From assembly GCF_050434925.1 (NCBI RefSeq), contig NZ_JBNDJK010000001.1:4898001-4962000 (forward strand): DNA of 64,000 nt, given 5' to 3'. A program made the position numbers and the translations under genes. Shown piece by piece: positions 50,500 through 59,964 of the stretch. This stretch comes from Inquilinus ginsengisoli_B. Its GTDB lineage: Bacteria; Pseudomonadota; Alphaproteobacteria; DSM-16000; Inquilinaceae. A model generated the notes under the pieces. The model ran no database searches. It was not told the origin of the DNA and worked only from the letters and a program-made list of their open reading frames with translations. Every line of letters starts with the position of its first letter. Positions within the stretch are counted from its first letter, which is position 1.

Positions 50500-51910
50500 G
50501 CACCTGCCCCTCGACCGGTCCGGCACCCTTCCGCTGCACCGGCAGATCTATGACGGCATCCGCGGGGCGATCCTGGCGGGCGCGCTGCGGCCGGGCCAGC
50601 GCATCCCCTCCACCCGCGGCCTGGCGGTCGAGCTGGGCGTCTCGCGGCTGCCCGTGTTGGCGGCCTATGAGCAGCTGCTGCACGAGTGCTATCTCGATGG
50701 GCGGGCGGGGTCGGGCACCTATGTCAGCCAGGCGCTGCCCGACGAGCTGCTGGAATCGAGGCCGGCGCCACCTGAGGCGCGGCCCGAGCCCCGGGTCCCG
50801 CCGGAACGCGACTATGGCGGGCTGGCCCCGTTCCGCACCAGCCTGCCGGCGCTGGACCGGTTTCCACATGCGGCCTGGGCGCGGCTGGTGGCGCGGCATG
50901 CGCAGCGGCTGCCGCTGGCGCACATGGCCTATGGCGATCCGGCGGGGCTGCCGGCGCTGCGCGCGGCGATCGCCGGCCATATTGGCGCCGCGCGAGGAGT
51001 CCGATGCGATGCCGGGCAGATCCTGGTCGTCTCCGGCTCGCAGGCGGCGCTGCGCATCGCCGCCGCGATGCTGCTGGCACCGGGCGACGGCGTGGCGATC
51101 GAGGAGCCGGGCTATGCCGGCGCGCGGGCGGCCCTGGCCGCCGGCGGGGCGCGGCTGCTGCCGGTCCCGGTCGATCAGGCGGGCCTGGACATCGAAGCGC
51201 TGCACCGCGCCGGCCGGGTGCGTGCCGCCTATGTCACACCCTCGCATCAATATCCGCTCGGCATGTCGATGACCGCGGCGCGGCGGCTGGCGTTGCTGGA
51301 TTGGGCCCGGCGCGAGGAGTCCTGGGTGCTGGAGGACGACTATGACAGCGAGTACCGTTATGTCAGCCGCCCGCTCGGCGCGCTGCAGGGCATGGATGCG
51401 CATGGCCGGGTGATCTATATCGGCACCTTCAGCAAGGTGTTGTTTCCGGCGCTGCGGGTCGGCTACCTGGTGGTGCCGTCGTCGCTGGTGGAGGATGCCG
51501 TTCGCGCGCGGCTGGCCTTCGACCTGTTTCCGCCCACGCTCTACCAGTCGGCGCTGGCCGAGTTCCTGGCCGAGGGGCATTTCGCCCGGCATCTGCGCCG
51601 CATGCGCGGTGTCTACCAGGCCCGGCGCGCGGCCCTGCTCGACGGTTTGGCGCGGCATTGCGGCGACCGTCTGGTCCTTCACAACGCCGATGCCGGGCTG
51701 CATGTCGCGGTGCTGCTGCCCGACGGGCGCGACGACACCGAGCTGGTCCGACGCATGGGCGAGCGCGGCCTGACGGCGACGGCGCTGTCCACCTGCTATG
51801 CCGGTCCGGCGCGGCGCAGCGGCCTGCTGCTCGGCTTCGGCGGCTCGGACGAGCGCCGGCTGCTGGAGGCGACGCGGGTGCTGGGCGAGGTCCTGCGGGC
51901 GCTCCGTTAG
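50489..51910 (+). CDS. MocR-family regulator (GntR DNA-binding domain fused to aminotransferase-like domain)
   Basis: The 473-residue protein has an N-terminal winged helix of GntR type (LHRQIYDGIRGAILAGALRPGQRIPSTRGLAVELGVSRLPVLAAYEQL) and a C-terminal domain of fold-type I aminotransferases with PLP Lys in IGTFSKVLFPALRVGYLV and the cofactor Asp/Tyr region EDDYDSEYRY. Such proteins use PLP or an amino-compound aldimine as effector. I prefer the ATG at 50489 to the TTG at 50474. It ends in a 4-bp overlap with the convergent exporter gene, and its likely operator covers its own start and the divergent DUF1579-like gene. Confidence 0.9.
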   Translation: MTTLHLPLDRSGTLPLHRQIYDGIRGAILAGALRPGQRIPSTRGLAVELGVSRLPVLAAYEQLLHECYLDGRAGSGTYVSQALPDELLESRPAPPEARPEPRVPPERDYGGLAPFRTSLPALDRFPHAAWARLVARHAQRLPLAHMAYGDPAGLPALRAAIAGHIGAARGVRCDAGQILVVSGSQAALRIAAAMLLAPGDGVAIEEPGYAGARAALAAGGARLLPVPVDQAGLDIEALHRAGRVRAAYVTPSHQYPLGMSMTAARRLALLDWARREESWVLEDDYDSEYRYVSRPLGALQGMDAHGRVIYIGTFSKVLFPALRVGYLVVPSSLVEDAVRARLAFDLFPPTLYQSALAEFLAEGHFARHLRRMRGVYQARRAALLDGLARHCGDRLVLHNADAGLHVAVLLPDGRDDTELVRRMGERGLTATALSTCYAGPARRSGLLLGFGGSDERRLLEATRVLGEVLRALR

Positions 51911-52830
51911 GTGGTGCGCCGCGCGGGGCGGGTGACCAGGCGGATGCCGAGCGCGATCGGCACCACGCCGAGCAGGTCGAGCGGCGGCACATGCTCGCCC
52001 AGCACCGCCCAGCCCAGCAGCAGCCCGACCGGCGGCACCAGGAAGTGCAGCGCGCTGGCGGTCGAGGCGCCGAGCCGGTCCAGCATGTCGAACCACAGCA
52101 GGTAGCTGCACAGCGACACGGCGAGGGCGAGCCAGAGGAAGCCGGCCAAGAGCTCCGGCGTCCAGCGGATCGCCGACACCGGCTCCAGCGCCAAGCCCAG
52201 CGGCAGCAGCACGATGCCGGCCGCCAGCGTCTGGACCGCGGTGCCGTACCAGAGGTCGCCGGACGGTCCGTTCGAGGGCGGCGCGATCCGCTTGTACAGG
52301 ATGGTGCCGGCCGACAGCGCGATCAGCGCGCCGAAGGTGAAGGCCACGCCGGCCGGCCCCTCGATGCCGCCGCCGAGACGGCTCTGCAGCACGATCCCGA
52401 CGCCGACGATTCCGAGCGCCAGCCCGGCCAGCTTCGTGCCGGTCAGCCGCTCACCCAGGAGCGGCGCCGCCAGCACCGCGGTCAGCACCGGGTTCATGCT
52501 GATGATCAGCGCCGCGAAGCCGGAGGTCACGCTCTGTATCCCGAAATAGGACAGGGCCAGGTAGACCGCCATGGTGACGATGCCGAGCAAGGCGAAGCGC
52601 GCCACCGCGCCGGGGCCGAGGGTCCAGCGCCGGCCCGACAGCCGGGCCAGGCCGGCCAGCACCAGTCCGGCCAGCAGGAACCGCGTCGACAGCAGCAGGA
52701 AGGGCGGGGCATAGGTCACCGCCACCTTGGCGGCGGTGAAGGCCGAGGCCCACAGCACCACGAACAGGGCGGGGGCTCCCCAGCGAACCAGAGCGCTGCG
52801 GCCGGGGGCCGGGATCGAGGCGGCGTGCAT
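51907..52830 (-). CDS. EamA/RhaT-family (DMT superfamily) transporter
   Basis: The 307-residue protein has ten predicted helices in two EamA repeats: GAPALFVVLWASAFTAAKVAVTYAPPFLLLSTRFLLAGLVLAGLARL at the start and GALIALSAGTILYKRI to LHFLVPPVGLLLGWAVLGEHVPPLDLLGVVPIALGIRLV at the end. Members export amino acids and other metabolites. AAGGAG 8 bp before the ATG at 52830 supports the start. Its partner is the divergent LysR gene 101 bp away, a common exporter-regulator arrangement. Confidence 0.9.
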   Translation of the reverse strand: MHAASIPAPGRSALVRWGAPALFVVLWASAFTAAKVAVTYAPPFLLLSTRFLLAGLVLAGLARLSGRRWTLGPGAVARFALLGIVTMAVYLALSYFGIQSVTSGFAALIISMNPVLTAVLAAPLLGERLTGTKLAGLALGIVGVGIVLQSRLGGGIEGPAGVAFTFGALIALSAGTILYKRIAPPSNGPSGDLWYGTAVQTLAAGIVLLPLGLALEPVSAIRWTPELLAGFLWLALAVSLCSYLLWFDMLDRLGASTASALHFLVPPVGLLLGWAVLGEHVPPLDLLGVVPIALGIRLVTRPARRTT

Positions 52831-52930
52831 GGTCGATCTCCTTCGGATCGGCTGCACCATAGAGACCGGCGTGACTATTTGGAAATTGAATGGTTAAATG
52901 GGATACAGTGGAAAAGCCGATAGGTGTCCC

Positions 52931-53791
52931 ATGCTCGACCTCGACCTGCTGCGCAGCTTCGTCTCCGTGGTCGATGCCGGCGGCTTTACCCGTGCCGGCG
53001 AGCGGGTGCACCGCACCCAATCCACTGTCAGCCAACAGATTCGCAAGCTCGAGGACTCGGTCGGCCGGCCGCTGCTGCACCGCCAGGGGCGGGGGGTGGC
53101 GCCGACCGAGGAGGGCGAGCGGCTGCTCGGCTACGCCCGCCGCCTGCTGGCGCTGAGCGACGAGGCCGAGGATGCGCTGCGCCGGCCGGACGGGCTGGCG
53201 GTGGTTCGGGTCGGGCTGGGCGAGGACTTTGCGGCCGAGCGGCTGACCGAGGCGCTGTCCGGCCTGGCCCGGCTGCGCCCGGCGCTGCGGCTCGACGTCC
53301 GCTGCGACGCGGGGTCGGAGCTGCGCCGCGCCTTCGGCCAGGGCGAGCTCGACATCGCCGTGATCAAGCGCGATTCCGGCTTCGGCACCGCCGTCGCCGC
53401 CTGGCCCGAACGGCTGGTCTGGGTCGCCAGCCGCCGCCACGGCGTGCCGGAGGTCGACCCGGTGCCGCTGGTCGCCTATGGCCAGGGCTGCATCTACCGG
53501 GCCCGGGCGATCCACTCGCTGGAAAGCGCCGGGCGGCGCTGGCGCATCGCCTTCACCGGCTCGAACCTGCCGTCGGTGCAGGCCGCGATCGCCTGCGGCT
53601 TCGGCATCGGCATCCTGGTGGCGCGGTCGGTGCGCGACGACCTCCGCATCCTGCGGCCGGAGGAAGGGTTCCCGGCGGTCCCGCCCAGCGAGCTCGCCGT
53701 CATGCTGCAGCCCGGCGCATCCCCGGCCGTGCGGATCGTGGCCGAGCAACTCGCCGAAAGCTGCGCCGAGGAACGGCCCGAGGCGGCGTGA
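52931..53791 (+). CDS. LysR-family regulator, divergent from the EamA exporter
   Basis: The 286-residue protein starts MLDLDLLRSFVSVVDAGGFTRAGERVHRTQSTVSQQIRKLEDSVGRPLLHR, a clear LysR helix-turn-helix, followed by an effector domain. The divergent pairing suggests that it controls the exporter. The ATG at 52931 gives the standard N-terminus; the frame is open upstream to 52898. The AT-rich intergenic stretch (ATTTGGAAATTGAATGG) may hold its T-N11-A box. Confidence 0.9.
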   Translation: MLDLDLLRSFVSVVDAGGFTRAGERVHRTQSTVSQQIRKLEDSVGRPLLHRQGRGVAPTEEGERLLGYARRLLALSDEAEDALRRPDGLAVVRVGLGEDFAAERLTEALSGLARLRPALRLDVRCDAGSELRRAFGQGELDIAVIKRDSGFGTAVAAWPERLVWVASRRHGVPEVDPVPLVAYGQGCIYRARAIHSLESAGRRWRIAFTGSNLPSVQAAIACGFGIGILVARSVRDDLRILRPEEGFPAVPPSELAVMLQPGASPAVRIVAEQLAESCAEERPEAA

Positions 53792-53829
53792 CCACAGGCA
53801 GGGGCGGGGTTCGCCCCGCAATTCCCTGC

Positions 53830-53907
53830 TGTCATGCCCGGGCTTGACCCGGGCATCCAGCGGATGTCGACGCTCTCTGGATTGCCGGGTCAAGCCCGGC
53901 AATGACC
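53830..53907. repeat. palindromic intergenic repeat of the 'GGGCTTGACCC' family, simple copy
   Basis: TGTCATGCCCGGGCTTGACCC on the left pairs with GGGTCAAGCCCGGCAATGAC on the right around a 40-bp centre containing ATCCAG and CTGGAT. Other copies make up 56227-56533. This family is widespread in alphaproteobacterial intergenic DNA. Confidence 0.8.
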
Positions 53908-53924
53908 GGGGGAGGGATCGCGCG

Positions 53925-54053
53925 GGTATCGGAATTTGCATTATATACATAAAAATACTGCTATATAAAATAAACAACATACCGTATCTAAAATCGTGTT
54001 GACGTACTCCACAAACGGCTGAGAATTATCCGCCCCATCCCGGAGGACCGGAC
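53925..54053 (+). promoter_or_regulatory. AT-rich upstream region of ssuA
   Basis: About 75 bp (53930-54005) are strongly AT-rich (GCATTATATACATAAAAATAC and after), out of character with the genome, and end in TTGACG (53999-54004) about 50 bp before the start. It is the likely promoter of ssuA-ssuD, perhaps with a CysB- or Cbl-like activator site. Confidence 0.4.
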
Positions 54054-55007
54054 ATGCTCTCCCGCCGTACCTTGCTGTCGACCACCCTGGCCCTGGCCGC
54101 TGCCGCGCCTCTGGCCTGCCGCGCGGCCGGGGCGGAGGAGGCGCCGAAAGCCATCCGTATCGGCTACCAGAAGAACGGCATTCTGCTGGTCGCCAAGACC
54201 CGCAAGTCGCTGGATCAGCATTTCGCCCCGCAGGGCATCGCGGTCGAATGGATCGAGTTCGCCTTCGGCCCGCCGCTGCTGGAGGCGCTGAACGCCGGCA
54301 GCATCGATTTCGGCGCCACCGGCGACACCCCGCCGATCTTCGCCCAGGCGGCACAGGCCGAGCTGGTCTACGCCGCGGCCCAGCCGACCGAGGGCAAGGG
54401 CGTGGCCCTGATCGTCCCGAAGGAATCGGCGGCGAAGTCCGTCGCGGATGTGAAGGGGCTGCGCGTCGGTGTCGGCAAGGGCTCCAGCGCCCACAACTTC
54501 CTGGTCGGGGCGCTGCAGAAGGCGGGGCTCGGCTGGCAGGACATCACGCCGGTCTACCTTGCCCCGGCCGATGCCCGCGCCGCCTTCGCCGGCGGCAGCC
54601 TGGACGCCTGGTCGATCTGGGACCCGTACTATGCCATCGCCGAGCTTGAAGAAGAGGCGCGGGTGCTGGCGACCTCGGCCGATGTCGAGCCGCAGAACTC
54701 CTTCTTCCTCGCCTCCAAGGCCTTCGCTGCGGACCATTCCGCCGCGCTGCGCAGCCTGGTCGCGGCGCTGGGCGAGGTCGGCGCCTGGGCCGATGCCCAC
54801 CACGCCGAAGTGGCGCAACTGTTCGCCGACGAGACCGGCATCAGCCTGGCGGCGGAGCAGCGCGCGGTCGATCGCGCCACCTTCCGGATCATTCCGCTGA
54901 CCGAGGAGATCGCGGCCCAGCAGCAGAAGATCGCCGACCGCTTCGCCGCGCTGGGGCTGATCCCGGCGCCGATCGCGATCCGCGACATCGTCTGGACCGG
55001 CGCCTGA
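54054..55007 (+). CDS. ssuA: aliphatic sulfonate ABC transporter substrate-binding protein
   Basis: The 317-residue protein has a Tat-like/Sec signal (MLSRRTLLSTTLALAAAAPLACRA). The mature part reads IRIGYQKNGILLVAKTRKSLDQHF, FGPPLLEALNAGSIDFGATGDTPPIFAQAA, KGSSAHNFLVGALQKAGL and DAWSIWDPYYA, the marks of SsuA/TauA-type binding proteins. It delivers alkanesulfonates to an importer. ssuD follows 20 bp downstream, but ssuB and ssuC are not in this cluster. Confidence 0.92.
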   Translation: MLSRRTLLSTTLALAAAAPLACRAAGAEEAPKAIRIGYQKNGILLVAKTRKSLDQHFAPQGIAVEWIEFAFGPPLLEALNAGSIDFGATGDTPPIFAQAAQAELVYAAAQPTEGKGVALIVPKESAAKSVADVKGLRVGVGKGSSAHNFLVGALQKAGLGWQDITPVYLAPADARAAFAGGSLDAWSIWDPYYAIAELEEEARVLATSADVEPQNSFFLASKAFAADHSAALRSLVAALGEVGAWADAHHAEVAQLFADETGISLAAEQRAVDRATFRIIPLTEEIAAQQQKIADRFAALGLIPAPIAIRDIVWTGA

Positions 55008-55027
55008 CCACAGCAGGAATTCATCCC

Positions 55028-56185
55028 ATGTCCGACACCCGCAAGCCGCTCGACCTGTTCTGGTTCATCCCAACCAGCGGCGACGGTCCCTATCTCGGCA
55101 CCCAGGACCGGCACCGCCCGGCCGAGTTCCGCTACCTGCGCGAGATCGCCACCGCGGTCGACCGGCTGGGCTACAAGGGCGTGCTGCTGCCGACGGGCCG
55201 CGGCTGCGAGGATGCCTGGATCACCGCCACGGCGCTGGCCACGGCGACCGAGCGGCTGCGCTTCCTGGTGGCGCTCCGCCCCGGCGTGGCGACGCCCGCC
55301 TTCTTCGCCCGGCAGGCCGCGGCGCTGGACCGGATCAGCAACGGCCGGCTGCTGCTCAACGTCGTGGTCGGCGGCGACCCGGCCGAGCTGGCCGGCGACG
55401 GCGTCTTCCTCGACCACGACACGCGCTATGCCCAGGCGGCGGAGTTCCTGACCATCTGGCGCCGCCTGCTGGCCGGCGAGACGGTCGATTTCGACGGCGA
55501 CTTCCTGAAGGTGAAGGGTGGCAAGCTGTCCTTCCCGCCGGTGCAGCGGCCGCATCCGCCGCTGTGGTTCGGCGGCTCCTCCGACGCGGCGCTCGACCTC
55601 GCCGCCGACCAGGTCGAGACCTACCTGACCTGGGGTGAGCCGCTCGACCAGGTGGCCGGAAAGATCGAGGCGGCCAAGGCGCGCGCGGCGGCCCGCGGCC
55701 GCACGCTCCGCTTCGGCATGCGCATCCACCTGATCGTGCGCGAGACCGAGGAGGAGGCCTGGCGCGTGGCGGAGCGGCTGATCCGCGACGTCTCCGACGA
55801 CGCCATCGCCGAGGCCCAGAAGAAGCTGGCCGACGGGTCGGATTCGGTCGGGCAGAAGCGGATGACGGCGCTGCATGGCGGCCGGCGCGACAAGCTGCTG
55901 GTCGGGCCGAACCTGTGGGCCGGCATCGGCCTGGTGCGGCGCGGCGCCGGCACCGCTCTGGTCGGCGACCCGGCGACCGTGGCGGCGCGGCTGCGCGAAT
56001 ACCAGGACCTCGGCATCGAGACCATCATCGCTTCCGGCTACCCGCATCTGGAGGAGGCATACAACGTCGCCGAGCTGCTGTTCCCGGCCCTCGGCATCGG
56101 CGCCGAGCAGGCGGGCGCGCATGAGCTGCATCCCGGCGAGTTCGGCACCGTCACCGGCCGGCCGGAGCTGACCGCGGTGTCGTAG
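55028..56185 (+). CDS. ssuD: FMNH2-dependent alkanesulfonate monooxygenase
   Basis: SsuD releases sulfite from C2-C10 alkanesulfonates with reduced flavin from a separate reductase, allowing growth on organosulfur. The 385 residues match the usual length (about 380). Motifs: LDLFWFIPTSGDGPYLGT at the N-terminus, DRLGYKGVLLPTGRGCEDAW, RFLVALRPGVATPAFFARQAA, NGRLLLNVVVGGDPAELAGDGVFLDHDTRYAQAAEFL and the C-terminal GYPHLEEAYNVAELLFP. The Arg/Cys/His active-site residues of the family (Cys in GRGCED and His in FLDHDTRY) can be placed. The flavin reductase SsuE is not in the window. Confidence 0.95.
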   Translation: MSDTRKPLDLFWFIPTSGDGPYLGTQDRHRPAEFRYLREIATAVDRLGYKGVLLPTGRGCEDAWITATALATATERLRFLVALRPGVATPAFFARQAAALDRISNGRLLLNVVVGGDPAELAGDGVFLDHDTRYAQAAEFLTIWRRLLAGETVDFDGDFLKVKGGKLSFPPVQRPHPPLWFGGSSDAALDLAADQVETYLTWGEPLDQVAGKIEAAKARAAARGRTLRFGMRIHLIVRETEEEAWRVAERLIRDVSDDAIAEAQKKLADGSDSVGQKRMTALHGGRRDKLLVGPNLWAGIGLVRRGAGTALVGDPATVAARLREYQDLGIETIIASGYPHLEEAYNVAELLFPALGIGAEQAGAHELHPGEFGTVTGRPELTAVS

Positions 56186-56247
56186 GGGCGGCCGGCCGTA
56201 GATAGGTCGGCCTCCCATCCCCCATCTGTCATGCCCGGGCTTGACCC

Positions 56248-56463
56248 ACGGCTGTCCGGTTATGGAAAAATCGCAACCACAGCGTGTTTATCCTAGGACG
56301 GCATTCTATTTTATTGTCATCCTCGGGCTTGACCCGAGGATCCAGGGGCTTTCAAAGCAGTTCTCGATGGCCCCTGGGATTGCCGGGTCAAGCCCGGGAA
56401 TGACAATAAAAGTTTAGGTCAGCGCCTAGATCTGCAACCCAAAAAGCTTAAGCGGACAGCCGT
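56248..56463. mobile_element. MITE-like element, 216 bp, with 11-bp inverted ends and 11-bp target duplication
   Basis: It begins with ACGGCTGTCCG (56248-56258) and ends with the exact inverse CGGACAGCCGT (56453-56463). It is flanked by GGGCTTGACCC at 56237-56247 and 56464-56474. No ORF is present, so it would need a transposase from elsewhere. The ends remain only weakly related further inward. Target duplications of 10-13 bp are typical of IS4-family transposition, which is an inference. Confidence 0.65.
56309..56411. repeat. repeat copy nested inside the MITE
   Basis: TTTTATTGTCAT (56309-56320) pairs with ATGACAATAAAA (56400-56411); inside are CCTCGGGCTTGACCCGAGGAT and GCCGGGTCAAGCCCGGG. 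It is a diverged copy of the family at 53830, carried within the 56248-56463 element. Confidence 0.7.
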
Positions 56464-56552
56464 GGGCTTGACCCGGACATCCAGAGACTGTCGACGCCCA
56501 CTGGATTTGCCGGGTCAAGCCCGGCAATGACAGAAAGGGAAAGCGCGCCCGC

Positions 56553-57599
<1,047 letters not shown>

Positions 57600-57718
57600 G
57601 CAGTCTCTCCGTTGGTGACGGTGTGTCGGGTTTGCGGCCGCAGGCTAGCAGCTTGGACCGCTTCCGCCAGACGGTTTGTCGCCGCGGGTCAGGCCTGTGA
57701 ACTTCGCTCTTGGACCGA

Positions 57719-57952
57719 TCAGTGCCAGCGTGGTGGCGGCAGCCAGGGCCGTGGAACAGGGGCAGCGGGAGCGGCCGGGGACAAAGCGGCCTCGGCACGC
57801 CGGATCACGCCGCGGACATCCCAGGCGTTGTAGGAGACGTTGCGCCCGGCCTTGGCGGCGGCCTGCCGGATCTCATCCTCGGGGGCGGCGGCGAGCTCGG
57901 CCTCCAGCGCGTCCAGCAGATCTTCGAGCGCATGGTCGGGGCGATGCGTCAT
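57719..57952 (-). CDS. small acidic protein translationally coupled to the sigma factor (77 aa)
   Basis: The protein MTHRPDHALEDLLDALEAELAAAPEDEIRQAAAKAGRNVSYNAWDVRGVIRRAEAALSP has two helices and a Pro-rich tail, with no membrane segment. Its ATG overlaps the sigma factor's stop (ATGA), which strongly suggests joint translation. A soluble anti-sigma or accessory role is possible but not shown; no zinc-binding HxxxCxxC motif of classical anti-sigma factors is present. Confidence 0.65.
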   Translation of the reverse strand: MTHRPDHALEDLLDALEAELAAAPEDEIRQAAAKAGRNVSYNAWDVRGVIRRAEAALSPAAPAAPVPRPWLPPPRWH

Positions 57953-58515
57953 GGCGACCCAATGAGGCCATGGCGCAGCAGCGCCCGCCTCATCCTCTTG
58001 CGCGTGGACTCGTATTCGGTCACGGACAGGCCCGCGCGCCGTCGGATCTCCCCGGCCGACAGGCCCTGGCTCAGCCCCAGGATGACGGCCAGCGCCGCCG
58101 GGTCGTCGGCGAACAGCCGGTCGATCGCCGCCAGGGCCTGGGTGGCGGCGGCGATGCGCTCCGGGTCCGGCGCCTGATCGCCGACCTCCGCCGCCTGCAC
58201 AGACAGCGCGGCCGCCGTGGCGCGGTGGCGGCGCCAATGGTCGCTGCGCAGGCTGCGCATGATGCCGGCCAGGAAGGCGATCAGCGCCACGTCGGGCGGC
58301 CAGGGGCGGGAGCCGTCGAGGGCGCGCAGGACGGCCTCGTGCAGCAGCTCCTGCCAGTCCAGCCCCGGCAGGCCGCGGCAGCGCAGCCGCGCGATCGCCT
58401 GCAGCCGCAGCAGGTCCGGCTCCGACAGCGCCGCGAGCGCGCGGCGGAGATCCTGCTCGGTCCGGCTGACGGCCTGACGCGTGATCCACGGCTTGAGGGG
58501 CGAGGTGTCCTGCAT
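57949..58515 (-). CDS. RNA polymerase sigma-70 family (ECF-like) sigma factor (188 aa)
   Basis: Region 2 is seen in LPGLDWQELLHEAVLRALDGSRPWPPDVALIAFLAGIMRSLRSDHWRR, and region 4 in DDPAALAVILGLSQGLSAGEIRRRAGLSVTEYESTRKRMRRALLRH, a helix-turn-helix that would contact the -35 box. The length is typical of ECF factors. The ATG at 58515 gives MQDTSPLKPW; the frame is open further upstream. It is divergent from the PCMT-like gene (118 bp gap) and coupled to the small gene downstream. No zinc-type or membrane anti-sigma factor is nearby. Confidence 0.85.
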   Translation of the reverse strand: MQDTSPLKPWITRQAVSRTEQDLRRALAALSEPDLLRLQAIARLRCRGLPGLDWQELLHEAVLRALDGSRPWPPDVALIAFLAGIMRSLRSDHWRRHRATAAALSVQAAEVGDQAPDPERIAAATQALAAIDRLFADDPAALAVILGLSQGLSAGEIRRRAGLSVTEYESTRKRMRRALLRHGLIGSP

Positions 58516-58632
58516 CCGCTGCACTATGCGCACGCCGTGGCCGGGTGCGGACAGGCGCGATGAAAAATATCTCTTGTCCGCGGCTGGTCGGCTCCTGCGC
58601 ATTCCTCGGCAGGCAACCGGACCGGAGGGATC

Positions 58633-59964
58633 ATGGAGCCGGAGATCGAGGCGCACATCACCCGCTTCCTGGCCATGCTCGACACGGCCTTCCGCCGCCG
58701 TGGCGAGGACGGCCTGCCGGAGCGGCTCCGGGGAGCGGTGCGGGACGTGCCGCGGCATCGCTTCGTGCATCGGTTCCAGGCCGATCGGGCCGGGCCGGTC
58801 GAGGATTTCGCCGCCGAGCGCCATCTCGCCGCCGTCTACAGCGACCGGGTGCTGGCTCATTTCGGGCCGGACGACGCGGCGCTCGATTCGACCAACTCCC
58901 AGCCCAGCTATGTGCTGTGGCTGCTGCACCGGCTGGGGCTGGAGCCTGGGCATCGGGCGCTCGAGATCGGCTCCGGCTCGGGCTGGCTCGCCGCCGTGAT
59001 CGGCCGGCTGGTCGGCGACGGCAGCGTTGTCGGAGTGGAGATCCTGGCGGATCTGGCACGGCGCAGCCGGGGCGACCTGGCGGCGCTGGGCATCGCCAAT
59101 GTTGCGATCGTCGAGGGCGACGGCAGTGCCGGCCACGCCGCCGGGGCGGCCTATGACCGGGCCGTGATCACGGCCGCGGTCTGGGACCCGCCGGCGGCGC
59201 TGTTCGAGCAGGTGGCCGAGGGCGGCCGGCTGCTGCTGCCGATCGCGCTGGCAGGCGGCGCCGGCCGCGATTGCCATGTGGCGGTGCTGCGCCGGGACGG
59301 CGACCGGTTCCGGGCACTGGAGGCGGTCCCCGGCCGCTTCGTCCGCTTCACCGGCCCGGGGCAGGAGCGGGGCGCCGAGCGCCGGCGGTTCGACGAGCTG
59401 CCGTTCTGGCCCGGGATCGGCGCAACGCCGACTTCGCGTCGGCCGCTGTCGCTCGGGGCACGGGATCCGGCCCGCTTCGCGGGCGCGGCCTATGCCTTCC
59501 GCCTGTTCCTCGGCCAGACCGAGCCCGGCTTCACGGTGTTCGACGACGGGGCGGGCGATGACCTGGCGGCATCATCCTTCGGCCTGGTCGATGCGGCGGC
59601 CGGGTCGGTCGCGGTCTGCCGGCCCGGAATGCTGCTCGGCTACGGCTCGCCCGAGGCGGTGCGGCGGCTCGACGCCGCCTATCGCCGCTGGACGGCGCTC
59701 GGCATGCCCGGCCCGGCCGCCTTCGAGCTGGAGGTGGTGCGGGCCGGGCAGGCGCCGAAACCGGGCCGGGGGCTCTGGGTGGAGACACGCGGCACCAGCG
59801 CGCTGGTGTGGCGTTTGGCATCGGATCGGCTGCCCGGACGGAACCTGCGACGGTCCTGCCCGGACGACGCCTTTGTGGTAGGATCGCGCTATGAACCAGA
59901 ACGTCGAAAGCGTGATCCTGGAACACCTGCGCCACATTCGGGCCCAGGTCGACTCGCTTCGTGA
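58633..59964 (+). CDS. protein-L-isoaspartate O-methyltransferase (PCMT)-like protein with a C-terminal extension
   Basis: Residues about 70-230 form a PCMT-like SAM methyltransferase: the substrate loop DSTNSQPSYVLWLL, SAM motif I ALEIGSGSGWLAAVIGRLVG, VVGVEILADLARRS and YDRAVITAAVWDPPAALFEQVAEGGRLLLPI. True PCMTs are about 210-230 residues; this protein has 443, with a beta-rich C-terminal domain unknown to me. Similar fusions occur near lanthipeptide and grasp-ligase peptide clusters, but no such genes are here. GGAGGG precedes the ATG. The 3' end overlaps the next gene by 74 bp. Confidence 0.8.
   Translation: MEPEIEAHITRFLAMLDTAFRRRGEDGLPERLRGAVRDVPRHRFVHRFQADRAGPVEDFAAERHLAAVYSDRVLAHFGPDDAALDSTNSQPSYVLWLLHRLGLEPGHRALEIGSGSGWLAAVIGRLVGDGSVVGVEILADLARRSRGDLAALGIANVAIVEGDGSAGHAAGAAYDRAVITAAVWDPPAALFEQVAEGGRLLLPIALAGGAGRDCHVAVLRRDGDRFRALEAVPGRFVRFTGPGQERGAERRRFDELPFWPGIGATPTSRRPLSLGARDPARFAGAAYAFRLFLGQTEPGFTVFDDGAGDDLAASSFGLVDAAAGSVAVCRPGMLLGYGSPEAVRRLDAAYRRWTALGMPGPAAFELEVVRAGQAPKPGRGLWVETRGTSALVWRLASDRLPGRNLRRSCPDDAFVVGSRYEPERRKRDPGTPAPHSGPGRLAS

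Larger units (their letters stand above)
56227..56533. repeat. 'GGGCTTGACCC' intergenic repeat interrupted by the MITE
   Basis: The left part (56227-56247) ends in GGGCTTGACCC; the right part (56464-56533) starts with the same 11 bases and goes on with GGACATCCAGAG... to GGCAATGACAG. Removing 56248-56474 leaves a normal copy like that at 53830-53907. Confidence 0.75.
56186..56552. other. 367-bp intergenic region filled by nested repeats
   Basis: No gene is present between ssuD and the convergent aldo/keto reductase gene. The region consists of one intergenic repeat split by a MITE-like element that contains another repeat copy (see the repeat and mobile element entries). Confidence 0.75.

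Noticed and set aside
53830..56533. Palindromic repeats considered as IS-element ends
   Set aside because: The GGGCTTGACCC-type repeats lack a transposase and are a dispersed intergenic family. Only the 56248-56463 segment has separate inverted ends and a target duplication.
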